From Metallyticus violacea (taxonomy: Eukaryota; Arthropoda; Insecta; Mantodea; Metallyticidae), in assembly GCA_030762175.1 (NCBI GenBank), contig CM060833.1:69640001-69704000 (forward strand): 64,000 bases of DNA. Reading direction: 5' to 3'. The position numbers and the translations under genes were made by a program. Positions 25,075 through 36,229 of the stretch are shown here, one piece after another. The notes under the pieces were generated by a model. It did not search any database and was not told the origin of the DNA. It saw nothing but the letters and a program-made list of their open reading frames with translations. Each line of letters starts with the position of its first letter. The first letter of the stretch is position 1.

Positions 25075-25207
25075 TTATTGTTGATTTGGTTTATTTAACA
25101 TCTCGGGCCATCAGCGTCCCTTCAATTCAGGACGTGAAACAGCCGATAAATTTTGGCCAGAGGCCTCTTCTTTCAGGCTTGAAGTTCATTTACGTTTCGT
25201 AAATCTA
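25075..25207 (-). mobile_element. SINE family S2, 5'-truncated, with target duplication
   Basis: This is the 3' half of S2 on the minus strand (plus-strand landmarks CATCAGCGTCCCTTCAATTC, AGGACGTGAAAC, GCCAGAGGCCTCTTCTTTCA and CGTAAATCTA). CAGCTGATG stands on both sides (25066-25074 and 25208-25216), so the insertion is complete and the head was never copied: a 5'-truncated retroposition. The tail includes AAATAAACCAAATC and ACAATAA. Confidence 0.88.
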
Positions 25208-25299
25208 CAGCTGATGAGAATGCTATATTGGATGTTCTCCAAGGGAAAGAAAATTCAAAAGTTTATCTACAAAATTGGCGTTAGAATCAAATATAAGCA

Positions 25300-25915
25300 A
25301 ATGAGTTAAAAGTGCCATGCACCATCTTTAAAAAATGAAAATTTTCCAGGAACATTCAGAGAACCATATCGTTAGAAGAATACAGATTTGTGAATTAACA
25401 ATCTATTATTTCTTAGACAAATTCTACTCTCAGATGAAGATACATTCTGTCTGAGTGAATTTAAGAGGCATAACTGCCGATACTCGTATGACGTAAATGC
25501 ACAACAAATGGGAAGGAACCACATGTAGCATCTTAATTGTTGCGCTGGTATAGTTGGGGATCATATTATAGGCAATTTCTTCTTCAGAGAAACTCTAAAT
25601 GCAAATAGATACTTGGGTTTGCTTCGAAATCACCTAGTGCCAGTAATCACAAAATTGTTTCCAAATCCAATCAACTAAGGACTACAGGAGATGACACGTT
25701 TTTCCAACAAATGGAGCTCCAGTACTTTTTCTACAACGATCGATTGATAGGAGGATCACAAAGAATAATCGGCAAGATTCTCAGATGTGTAATCTTTGAA
25801 CTTCTTTTGGTGGGGCCATTAGAAGTTACCGAGAAAGACCCAACAACTTAGAAGATATGGAGTATCAAATAATAAAAGCTGTGCAAGATATTCCTAAAAC
25901 CGGTTTGGTAGTTCC
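25300..25915 (+). pseudogene. Fossil mariner-like transposase (NCRYW class), copy 1
   Basis: The translation reads ILLSDEDTFCLSE...HNCRYS near 25421-25480, then AGIVGDHIIGNFFFRETLNA and RYLGLLRNHLVP near 25543-25645, and later RPNNLEDMEYQIIKAVQDIP-like sequence near 25830-25905. These match the order of the insect mariner-like transposases with DEaxFxLxGxVNxxNCRYW, GIIGdxiIGPfFF and a C-terminal AxxxIP. The first catalytic D (in SDED) is readable. The FQQDGAPAHF region (second D) is seen only out of frame, near 25700-25725. Several frameshifts and stops make it inactive. It lacks a recognisable N-terminal DNA-binding part. Confidence 0.75.
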
Positions 25916-26327
25916 TTAAATTGTTTCTATGATCGACTGAAACATTGTTAAGCAATTGAAGCTACTATTTTGAGCACAGAATTTAGATTACTTTAATATT
26001 ACGTTAAATGAACGTTAATTTTAATTTAACTGCCGGTTCTCAGACCAACTAAGTGAATTTTTTTATTGATTAGGACGGTTCCCATGGTTTCCATTGTCTG
26101 GTTAGCAAGTTTTTCCCCTTATTGTACAAGGAAGGAGGTTTTATTATTCGGTACAGCTTTTTTGTTTTCTTGGTGTGTAGCAACTCTAATTTGTACAGAA
26201 GTATCTAGTATGGGTACTTTTTGAAAAGATCTTAATATCAAAATGCAAAAATATACTAGGTAATTCATTTAAAATTGGAGACTCAGGGCCATTTCCGGTG
26301 AAACCGGGTAATAGGTAATATCATTTT

Positions 26328-27451
26328 TGAGGGGTGTTCGGAAATGATTTGCAACAGTAGTGTTTTACGAATACCTAATGGGTACACCCATTCGTAGGGC
26401 GATGAACTTTTACTAGAAGGCTGCAGACGTTCGACTGTTTTGTAAACGGTGTGTAGCTAAAGAACGCTTTCGTTTATTGTCACTTAGAGAAAGATGTGGA
26501 TAAGATGGAAGACGACTATCATGGACAGAGATGGACTGCGTGGTATTTGTGGAAGGAAGGTATCAAAACTGCAGAAATTCTTAGCCGTTTAACTGCGGTA
26601 TGTGATCAAGAAGCTCCTGCACAGAAGACTGTTAACAAGGGGTCGGCGGCAGGGAATCTGCTCTTAAGAATGTGGGTACTGGTCGTCCGTCATCTTCACG
26701 GTCTCCCAGGAACATTGAGGTTGTATCTGAATTGATTATTGCTGATAGGCACATAACCCATGATGACTGGAATGTCAGACCGGCCTCGGCCGCACAACCC
26801 TGCACGTCATTATTCATGACGATTTGAATATAAAAAAAGGTGTGGGCTTCACGGGACACTACGCAGACACAGACACACAAAAGGGTCGAAGTGTGTCGTC
26901 GACTACTGGAAATGAATGATGAAGATCGGGATCTTTTGGAGAAGCTGGTGACTGGTGACGAGTCATGATATCATTAACACACACCAGAGAAGAAAGTCCA
27001 ATGGAAATATCCATGACCCAAGAAATTTCGTGCTGCTCCATCTGCGGGCAAGCAGATGATCGCCGTCTTTTGGGACACTTGGGGATTGACTTCCTCAAGG
27101 AACGACTGCCAACAGCGAGGAGTACTACTGACCCTTAGACGGCTCAGAAATAGAGCAGAACAGCGGAAGTGGTTGACAGGAGTTTTCCTCCTACTTGATT
27201 ATGAGCGGCCACATACCAGCAACAATACGATCGCAAAGTAGGTATCGTTGGGGTTCATTGTTATGCCGCACCCACCATATTCACCCGATCTAGCTCGTTG
27301 GATATACCTTATTGAACATAAGGATTCGCTGTAAGGTAAAAAATTCGGCAAAAACGAGGAAATTCAGCATGTGGTGACGCAGTACTACCAAACTAATCAA
27401 TAAACAAAGTACAAAAAATTACTAAATTAAGTCATTTTCGAACATCTCTCG
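26328..27451 (+). mobile_element. mariner-family DNA transposon, inactive
   Basis: The ends are imperfect inverted repeats: TGAGGGGTGTTCGGAAATGA at 26328 and, in reverse complement, CGAGAGATGTTCGAAAATGA at 27451. A TA follows the right end. The interior encodes a broken mariner transposase: TGRPSSSRSPRNIEVVSELI-like text, RRVEVCRRLL, LVTGDES (first catalytic D), VQWKYP and PKKFRAAPSAGK, then IAVFWDTWG, RPHTSNN and PPYSPDLA. The length of 1124 bp is a little below the usual 1.3 kb, so there are internal deletions. Confidence 0.88.
26460..27395 (+). pseudogene. mariner transposase pseudogene
   Basis: Domain order is right for a DD34D transposase: an N-terminal helix-turn-helix region (degraded, from about 26490), a linker with RPSSSRSPRN, and the catalytic core. 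The first D is in VTGDES (26945-26965). The second lies in LLDYERPHTS, where the family has HQDNAPVHTS. The third D, normally in SPDLAPSDYHLF, is lost (LARWIYL). Stops occur in VTGDES(stop), before PKKF and after the IAK corresponding to the helix before the third D. With stops and a missing catalytic residue it cannot make a working enzyme. Confidence 0.85.
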
Positions 27452-29024
27452 TATTTAAGTGATAAGGGATGCAGACCGTATTAATAATTATCCTAATTGT
27501 ATCTAATGCGTAAAACTTGATGATTCTTTAATGGTTTACAATTGTTTACGTTGCACAATTAAACTGTCACCTTCAATTCTTCAATTGTCTCTGAAACTAG
27601 CGTTATTACAACAATACAAGGTAAATCATACTACATAAAAATTAAGCTTTAATTATTCTTAAGTTATGCCTCTCGCAGTCTTTCAGTAGAGCAGCAATCA
27701 GAGCTAGTTTGCTGAGCAGTTAGAGACAGCATTAATATACGTATTTGCTTATTAAGGCTCGTTTTATACACCTGGAAACAGTGGTTACCTTTAAAATGTT
27801 TAATTTATTTTATCACTTTGTACACTTAGGTTGTTTTATTCCCATTTGCAACGAACGGTTTCGGCTGTTATATACTTAAATACTGGGGTAAGAGTGATAT
27901 ATTATTCAAACAACGAACGCAGTGGAATTAAAATGCAATACTTGGGCGGGCAGTCTTTCTCTCTTTCTTGCTTAATTCATTGCTTAACTAGCTGTGTTTT
28001 TTATAATGTACCAAAGATGTGACACTGGGGACGTTGTAGCCTTCCTTAATTTCCCTTTGCACCCATTTTGTAGAAAAAAAAAAAAAAACGAAAAGTAGGC
28101 TGTGTCGTGCACTGCAGAGCTAAATGCAATTTCATCTGTCTACTTAACATTCCTTGTTAGAGCAAATCATAAAGCATGCTAAGCGCTTTTGAATGTAAAA
28201 AAGGTCGCTTCTAATGTAACAGCATATTTTTGTTAAATCCTAAAATTATCGCCATCATGTTTAATTGATGCACGTGGAAGATAATGCCATGTGACCAGAA
28301 TTATTAAAATCGGTTTTAATAGTAATTAAGGTCGTTTCACATGAAAGAACAACTTTTATGAAATGTTGTCCAAGTAAATGGTTCATTGATTTGAATTTAA
28401 GCGCTGCAGATGTAAACACTTAAAATAGTCAAATTACTGGCAACGAACGAACACTTCGGGGATCGGCGGCGCGGTGCAATGCAACACGTTCGTTTTATTT
28501 GCTAACGATATAAGCGAACAATACAACAGCACGGTAATATGGCTTTTATAGGTTGTGAAAGGCATAAAACCCTCTACTGTTAAATATTACCCTTAATCAA
28601 TAGGCTGGAAATGCAAAATGTCCAAACAAACGTTTAAAACCTCACTGATAACTTAACATAGATGTAAAAGCGCTTTTTTCACTCCATAAAAGAAAATAAC
28701 TTTGATCCTCTTTGTCTATTGAAGCACACAAGTGTATTTTTTTTGCTAAAATATCAATATTCGATTCTGATTACGGTGAGCAGCTTTAGAGGAAAATTCA
28801 GTAGTGGATTCTGACCTATGCCGTTCATAAATTGTTTTACGCATCACATGCAATACGACTAGGGGTGGACAAATTACTTGTTGTAATTTTATAACTCGGA
28901 GCGCTCGTGTTTCAGCATAACAGATTGAAAACCGTTGTTACGGTGCCACTTATAATTATAAAATTCCACCACTGTACAGTTGTGCATACATTTTTTTTGT
29001 TTAATTCTTTTTGTTGTCGCTTTG
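27452..29024. other. Anonymous DNA
   Basis: No gene recognised. A GC-richer patch at 28455-28480 (CGGGGATCGGCGGCGCGG) stands out in otherwise AT-rich DNA. AGGGGTGGACAAA at 28861 resembles a hAT terminus, but no partner end was found. Confidence 0.5.
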
Positions 29025-29312
29025 AATGAATTAGCTTTATCGCGAAATCTGTAGATTATCAACTTGAATGCTATAGGTGTAAGTCTGTAAGGATGAATGA
29101 AATGGGACGATTTAATGATTGCACATATGAGCTCGGAGTCTTTGGTGCCTTAAAGCTATAAGACATTTACCAAAGGAGAAACTCAGAAGGGAAAAAAAAA
29201 AAAAAAAAAAAAAAATGAACCCCTTGACCTGGCAGGGAATTGAACACATAACCTCAAAATCAGTATCGCAAACGCAACCGAAGCGGTCGCTATTTTCTTT
29301 AAGCTCAATGAA
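29025..29312 (-). mobile_element. SINE family S3, copy with internal A-run
   Basis: On the minus strand a degraded head (GTTGCGTTTGCGATACTG, then GTGTTCAATTCCCTG as B box and CCAGGTCAAGG) leads to the S3 body GGCACCAAAGACTCCGAGCT, CATATGTGCAATCATTAA, ATTTCATTCAT and AATCTACAGATTTCGCGA. It aligns with 45139-45377 and 37257-37486. A 24-base A-run (29192-29215, T on the minus strand) sits inside the element after the head. Confidence 0.8.
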
Positions 29313-29929
29313 AGCACTGTTTATGTTTCCGGTCACCTAATATATGTATAGGCTTAATCTAAAGTGAGTTCCTAGTTTAAAATGACTGCATTTCCCGTAC
29401 ATTTTAATGGTTTCGATCCATATCATTTTATTTTAGAGTAATGGCTTTTATTTTGATGCAATATTTTAACTTTCGTTACTATGGTAACTATGTTACGCTT
29501 GTATGAACGTTGTGGCGTGTAATACTGACAGTAATCTTAAAATAATTAGAAGCTTTTTCTTTGCGAGTTTCTACTGGCCTAATTCTCGATGCAATAGACA
29601 GTACATTAATGCAACGATAAAATTTCGCACGTTTTTCAGTTGATAAATGGAACCTGTTCTATAAAATAATTTCATAAGCTGTTGAAAATTTTGAGGAAAC
29701 TAATACGTTACTGATAAAAAGCGATAGGATAGACCAACATTATTAGAAAACGAAGTTTTACAAGAAGTTCAGAAAGTTCGTAAAAATTCTATATATAATA
29801 TTTGTGTTGCTAGCATATTCAGATTTATCGCTATAAAATGAAAATGCGTTTTGAATTCAATAATTCAATAAGATATTCGAGTCACTTTTGGCCAATATTG
29901 GCCAATATTGATAGAAATTCAGAATAAAG
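29313..29929. other. Anonymous DNA
   Basis: Nothing recognised except a short direct repeat GGCCAATATT GGCCAATATT near 29891-29910. Confidence 0.5.
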
Positions 29930-30415
29930 CTGAATTGCTGAACGAAATCTTGTGAATAGATGAGACACATTTGAAATTAAATGGATGTGTTAACACTCAG
30001 AATTGTAAATACTCCTATCACAGTTGTTCAGTAAGGATGCCATGATGTCGAGGATATTGTCTAATTTGCTTTTACATCACATCTTACAATAGTAACTTAA
30101 GTCTATGAATAAATGGAAAATGGACATACGCTAAACGTACAGCGTTATTTTCGAATGTTGCAAGATTTTTAAATACAAATATTACAGAATCATATTATTA
30201 AATACATTGTTTTTATACAAGACGATGCTCCACCTCACGTACATGAAACCGTAAAGATCTATTAAGCAACTTTGGTGTTCGTGTAATTACTGGGCATTTT
30301 CCGAACAGTTGTCTTGTAGGCCAAAGTGTTTCTTAGTAAACCGAGGAACTAAAACAATTGATATCGGATGCCATTTATAGCATAGCAGAACGATTATTTC
30401 TGATGGCACAATGTG
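29930..30415 (+). pseudogene. Fossil mariner-like transposase (NCRYW class), copy 2
   Basis: DETHLKLNGCVNTQNCKYS near 29957-30015 matches the DExxFxLxGxVNxqNCRYW motif with the first catalytic D. VFIQDDAPPHVHETVK near 30208-30254 matches FQQDGAPPHxxxxVr with the second D, followed by a stop-broken strand NFGVRVIT and HFPNS. A tail EELKQLISDAI follows near 30345-30380. Between the two motifs the frame shifts more than once. The N-terminal half is absent or unrecognisable. Confidence 0.72.
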
Positions 30416-33160
30416 GTGGTGGTGGTGCATTTAGCTTTTCTTGTTTATTCTTTTATAATATACTTGTTTACTAAAACTGTAAGAAAATCCCTGGAAACTG
30501 ACTTTAGAATAATCTTAATATATTTATGGGAATGTGCGAATGTGGCATGATATTCATTTTACATTATTGTTTATGTTTTTAAATTAAGCTTACCTTTTAG
30601 CTTTATGCATGCAAATCGGATAAAAATACGGTCGGTCATTTAATGCGTAGTGCAAAATACATCTTAACTACGAACTAGGCGACAGTATTTCTCAACCTGC
30701 GTATTCAGTTGATGGCAGGTGAAGCATAAGAAAGAAAAGAAGAGTATTTGGTGCCCTGTATGCATTTCTTATTCTTATGTTTTATATTTTTTAGAGAGGT
30801 AGTGAATAAAAGTTCTACTAAATTAGTTTAACAATAGGATACACAATGGAAAAAAGCGTTTTTGATTGTTGTACAATTAATTAAGATGTCTAAGTGGAAA
30901 ACATGCAACGATTACTTAATGAAAACTGAAAAAGTCGCACTTTCCTAGTGAACAGTTTAGTGACCGCCTCCATGGTTTTAAGTTCAGCGTGTCTGTCAGC
31001 AAATCCGGAGGTACCAATAAGATCAGATGCCTGGGTAAGTATTTTTCCGGAGCTTTATTTGCACATTAATTTCATCATCAAAGCTTTAGAAGTTTAGAGT
31101 TTCGTTGTTATGAAGATCGTTAAACTGTAACAGCTAAAAAGAAGAAGAAGATTAATTCAGAAGTTTAAACGGTTCAGTTTTGGATAAAACAATCAAGAGA
31201 AAACGACATTTTGACGGAGGAAAAATCAGGTTAAATTTGATCTGCAAGAAAGTTACTTTGAATTGGTGCCAGTGTCAACATCTTCCGCTCGGAACGCCAC
31301 GAAACTTTTTAAATCGAAGCCATATAAAATGCGAATAGTTTCCACACCAAGTAAATAACCAGATTTAGAATTAAGATTACTTTTTGTAGATAAATTAAAT
31401 AGTCCATTCATAAAGGAATAGTCGATTCATTAGTTAATTTTTATGACGACAGTACTTTTATTCATCTGAGTGAAAATAGTCGTTACTGGAGTGCCAAAAT
31501 CCTTAGTAAAAAATTGAAACCCTTCTCCATATCTTAAAAATAGGGGTGTGTTGTGTAATAAATGCACATGCTTTTATAACCCGATTTTTCCTTGACGATA
31601 TACTAAATTCGGGGAGATATATGCGTTTAACGTTGATTTTTTGTGATGAATTGACAATTATACATACTTGAGATGAACGCTGTTTTATAAAAAAACTCAC
31701 TCCCAGTGTCCCTTAGCTCAGGTTAGTATGAAGGGTGTTTGCGAGTTGAAAATATCTACGGCATGGGGATTTGAATACAGTTTATCTTTAAGTTTTCTCC
31801 TGGAGTGATATCAGTAGCTCTAGTGGGCCACAGACCACGGTTATTCAATTGTAAAAGATCAAACGAGCCGTAGTAATTGAACGATTCGACATATACTCAG
31901 TGACTTAGCCAAACTCAGTCAAAAAGTTCAAGATGTTCTAATTTTTAAATGCTGCAAATGGTTCCTTAAGCCTTTGGGCGCCCACAGAGCGTAAACATTT
32001 GCATGTTCCTTCTCACTTTAGGCTATATAGCAAATTAAAGAGATTCATGCTGTTTCCCAGCATACATTTTTATAACCAAAACCACATTTTCACACATTCA
32101 AAATGTCTCACGAATAACAGTTTTATTTTAAATTAAATTAAAATTTATCAGAATGTGCAGAAGTACCCATTGTAATTTTATATAGAAAAAATATATACCA
32201 ACACCAAAATTATTTCAAAAACACATTTTCTAGTAAAAATATTAATTTTAAAGATTAAAATTTCTTACAAATTAAAAAAAACTATCATAGTTCATTCATC
32301 AAATTTATTTAAATTTTTATTTGCAAATTTTTTATGTTATTTAAAGCTCCAACTGCAAAAATACTAAACAAGTTTCTCAACCTGTGAGTTACGTGGGGTA
32401 TTTGGATTATGCGACATATTTAGGTAATAAAATGTATGAAATAATTTATAACTCACAAAGTGTTTATTAAATTTAAATTTAAATGAAACTTGGTATATGT
32501 ATTAACTTAATAGCAATGCAATCATTGTAAAAGTTTTAGAAAAGTCCGTATATAAATGTGGAATCGAAAATTCCCTCCCAGTATCTATAAAGTGCAATAA
32601 CTTATAATATATCTATTAAATGTTTAACAACCTTAAATATATCTGAAGTCACTGTAGTAAGGTAAATAGGTATACGTTGGAATTCCCCTCCAAAAATGAA
32701 ACTACCGCGTTTAAAATATTGAAACTACTTAAGTTCAAATAATGATGCTTTTATTTTACATTTAAAACATTAAACCAGAAATTATATGCACAAGTTAATA
32801 ATTCATTACATATTTTAGAATTTTTAAAGTCACATTTTTATATTCCACGTATTTTTAATCTAAACCTGACAAGGACTATTATTTTATTGATATTAATGAA
32901 ACATTTTTATGTAGTGACAGAGCCCCAAGCGGTCCTAAGTTACGTAATTACAGATAGTTTCAACATTTTAAATAAAACACTGCGTTCTTCTCACTGAATT
33001 TAAAATGAAAATATGAGTAAACAGCTTGCTTTGAAGTCAGAAACAACAGTAGTTCAAAGTAATCTAAAACTCTATTTAACTTCCGTCGCCTGACACGCAT
33101 TTCCTTGTCCATGATCAAACTCTTTTTTCTTATAACACACTAAGGAAACTACTCCCTGAC
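30416..33160. other. Anonymous AT-rich DNA
   Basis: No gene or repeat family recognised. 32100-32500 is especially AT-rich, with TTTAAATTTAAAT-type palindromes. Confidence 0.5.
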
Positions 33161-33172
33161 ACTGAATATTTA

Positions 33173-33459
33173 GACCGCCACGGGTGGCCGAGGTCGTTAA
33201 GGCACGGACTCGTGAGCGGGAGGTCTGCGATTCGAATCCCGGCAGGACCGTCCTCCCTGACTGAGGTTTATTCCAGGTTTTCCTCAGTCTTCATAACTGG
33301 CAAATGCCGGGGAGGTACCTAAACTTAGACCTGGAACGCTTCCTTCCTTAAAAAAAATCCTTTCCCAATTTATCATTTCATCTCATGTATCATCAGTGTC
33401 ACCGCCTGTGGTGCCTAAGTAGTAAAAACGGGCGTTAAACACTACCCAAAAAAAAAAAA
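33173..33459 (+). mobile_element. SINE family S1, complete copy with target duplication
   Basis: Starts GACCGCCACGGGTGGCCGAG, with an A-box-like TGGCCGAGGTCGTTAAGGC (33185-33203) and a B box GATTCGAATCC (33229-33239), then the S1 body and an A-tail. ACTGAATATTTA flanks it at 33161-33172 and 33460-33471 (12 of 12 identical). Head, body and tail are close to the 23361 copy, so both derive from a similar source. Confidence 0.93.
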
Positions 33460-33471
33460 ACTGAATATTTA

Positions 33472-34089
33472 AACCCATTTCCAAGAATTTAAAAGAATAT
33501 AATGCAGTGTGGTCACATTTTAATATTACAGGTGTAAATTGTAATAATAACATTACAATAAACAAAACTTAAAATCCGCAATTGATTGATTGAAAAATTT
33601 GGCGAATGCTTACAAGATTTTGGGAGCCTTCAAGGGGCAGTGAATCACAATTTGAGAAAAACTATACTAACGAAAGAAAAGAAAATATCAGGAGAGAAAT
33701 TCGTAACATTTCACCCGGGGAGCTGATTCAGATTTCTAGGTATAAGTTTCAGAGATGGGATATGTAAAATGATTATTTGGAGAATATAATGAAACAATGC
33801 CTCTACACTTATTATAGGTTAAAAGCCCCATGAGAAACAAAGCGAAAGCAATTAGTTTCCAATACAATGCGGTTGGCAACCAGAGCAATAACTCCCGCCA
33901 AAACGGATGTAATATCTGCCCAACCCATTCAATTTCTCGTAATTACAACTACAATTACGATGAAAATATGCACATACCTTATGAGTTTATAACAGAAGAT
34001 TTTAGATATGTTGTACTGTACTATTTCTGATATCTTTTGTAAAAAAAATTGTCATTCACACGTATCAGTTCGAGTCAATTTAAATTTGA
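33472..34089. other. Anonymous DNA
   Basis: Nothing recognised. Confidence 0.5.
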
Positions 34090-34560
34090 AAGCATAGAAG
34101 GTCATTGTTGTCCATGAATTGCAGGCAGGTGAATCCCTAATATTGGGGTAAATTTCTGTAATTGTATGATAGGGAACGTTAATGAAAGAGTAATTGATCC
34201 ACGCTTAATATTCTGTACTGATGAAATATGGTTCCATTTACGTGGACATAACAAGTATTGCAGTATAGAAATTACCAACTTTATACACAAAAAGCCCTTG
34301 CATGACGTGAAAACCGGTGTAATGTGCGCAATAATTTAATACAGAGTAACGTGGCTTTGAGAATACAACTGCAGAAAGATGCATAAATAACATACTCGCA
34401 TAATTTTTAAAAACGGACTAATATCGAATGTCAACCTGGTATTTCCAGCAAGACTTTGCCACCGCACATACAAATTTTGTTCAGGAAATTTTTGAAGATA
34501 AGGTAAGGGCCGCACGGTCCCCTTATCTGACATTGTGTAATTTAATGGCAAATTTCTAAA
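34090..34560 (+). pseudogene. Fossil mariner-like transposase (NCRYW class), copy 3
   Basis: RLIFCTDEIWFHLRGHNKYC near 34200-34260 corresponds to the TDExxFhLxGxxNxxNxR motif with the first D. EPLHDVKVGVWCAI-like text follows (KPLHDVKTGVMCAII, 34285-34335). TWYFQQDFATAHTNFVQEIF (34434-34493) corresponds to YFQQDgAtaHTxxxxxxxL with the second D. The DNA then runs into a degraded SPDLTPCDF region (SPYLT...). A stop follows GVMCAII and the frame changes before YFQQD. It is more diverged from copies 1 and 2 than they look from each other, so probably a separate subfamily. Confidence 0.72.
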
Positions 34561-35070
34561 AAGATGATAGTAATGTATCGATGTAGCAGGAAAATATTTC
34601 CAACATCTCCTGTTATAAGATATATGTTTATTTTCATTATAATTGTAATGTGAGAACTTGAATCAGATGCGCGGATATTTCATCTGCTTCTCCGGGAGTT
34701 ACCGCTCTGACTACCGGCTCGTCCGTCAGCGGCTGTGAAACGCGTGGCAAAACCATGGAAAACCGGCACATCTTGTTAACCGTTTGCTAATCGGCTGTAG
34801 CATAATAGATAAGCTTTGGATATGTGTATGAGGCGCATAGCATCACTGGAAACCAACGAAAACAACCTCGCCCTACTTTAAATACAGCTTTATTCATTAC
34901 CACGGAAATGCCCGAAGTTGAAGGAACTGTGAAAGCGAACTGATTTTTTCTTTTTGACAGTTCATTTAAAACTCCCCTCTTTTGGTGATTATGTCACAAC
35001 TTATACAACCATGGTCACAAAGATGTCTTTTTTTTTTTTTAATTTTTCATTTTGGATTGTAGAATTTGAT
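34561..35070. other. Anonymous DNA
   Basis: No gene recognised; GC content rises at 34685-34760 without a nameable feature. Confidence 0.45.
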
Positions 35071-35078
35071 GCTTACGA

Positions 35079-35124
35079 ACGCTGATGACCTGAGATTTTA
35101 AAGAGCACCCATAAATAAAAAAAC
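35079..35124 (+). mobile_element. 46-bp S2 SINE stub with target duplication
   Basis: ACGCTGATGACCTGAGATTT and TAAAGAGCACCCATAAATA are the last bases of S2 before its tail (compare 48161-48200). GCTTACGA stands on both sides (35071-35078, 35125-35132). This is an extreme 5' truncation in which only the 3' end was copied. Confidence 0.8.
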
Positions 35125-35132
35125 GCTTACGA

Positions 35133-36229
35133 GTTTTCTTCCTAAATACTCTTCACCTCCAGTTCAATTGATTTTAGGCATTAATTATGAACACCTTGTT
35201 GTAATCTGCTTTGAGTATTTTTATAAGTTCATTTTTACAAAACCTATTCTGTGCTGCAGTTATATTACATTGCTTTCGTTTGTACCCTTCCTTCTTTCTT
35301 CCTTCCTTCTTTCCCCTCTCTCAGTTGACCAGTACTGAAGGATTGACGGATGAGACATACAAATATTCTATAGGAATATTGATTATATATGCTGTGCACA
35401 CTCTCTTCAATAAAATACGTTGTATTTGTTAAAATGAAGATTTCTGATAAAACTGCAGCATTTTATAGCAATTTATTGTTGTTTTTATTATTTTTCTAAT
35501 TCCTGTTCGTATGTAAGGACAAAGAGGGGCATATGGAGGCTGAGGTGGCTCTTTAACACGTCATGCGTAGCGTGTATGCTTATCGTGTAAGGATGAATAT
35601 ATTCTTACAAGTCCCTTACGCCAACATTTCGCAGATACAATACCAGATATCTAGTGAATCCATGTTGCTTCGGGAACCAGACTAGGGAGAGGGTCTACCC
35701 CATGGAAGCATCAGTTCTTAAGCTGAGAATTATGCAACAGTATCCTTCAAAGTCAACGGATGGCATAGTCTTAGCTGGAAAAGGAAATTGGAAAATGGAG
35801 AATATTTATGGGATGAAATGGGGAAACTGGAGAATCTAGAGAAAAACTTTAAGTAAAAATACTTTTTTCCACTACAAACAGTACTACGCAGCACCGAAAT
35901 TGCAATCCCTTCCGCCATAGCAAGCCAGTAATCTACCACCTGCAATTCCCGTACAGTTTGTATTTAATAAAACTAAACACTAAAAACTGAAGAGGAATAA
36001 TTGAGGTGTAAAGGGTGACCAGAATAGAGTATAAAGTGAATTCTCTCTAGTGTACAAAAATATTTAAACAAAAACATGTTTTTTATCTTAATTAAATAAT
36101 ACTGTGAGAGCAGATTGTGGGTTTTCTGCGTGTACGCGGGTCAGTCAGTCCAGCTGCGATGTCGGTTGGGAATCACGAGCTTCGTGGGAACGTTCAACAG
36201 TCCGAGATAAACTACTGTTGGAACCGCAT
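35133..36229. other. Anonymous DNA
   Basis: Apart from the pyrimidine tract nothing is recognised. The last few hundred bases may be further LINE sequence upstream of the relic at 36230. Confidence 0.4.
35287..35322. repeat. Polypyrimidine CTT/CCTT tract
   Basis: CTTCCTTCTTTCTTCCTTCC-like repeats, pure pyrimidine on the plus strand. Confidence 0.8.

Noticed and set aside
28860..28875. AGGGGTGGACAAA resembling a hAT terminus
   Set aside because: No matching opposite end or 8-bp duplication was seen.
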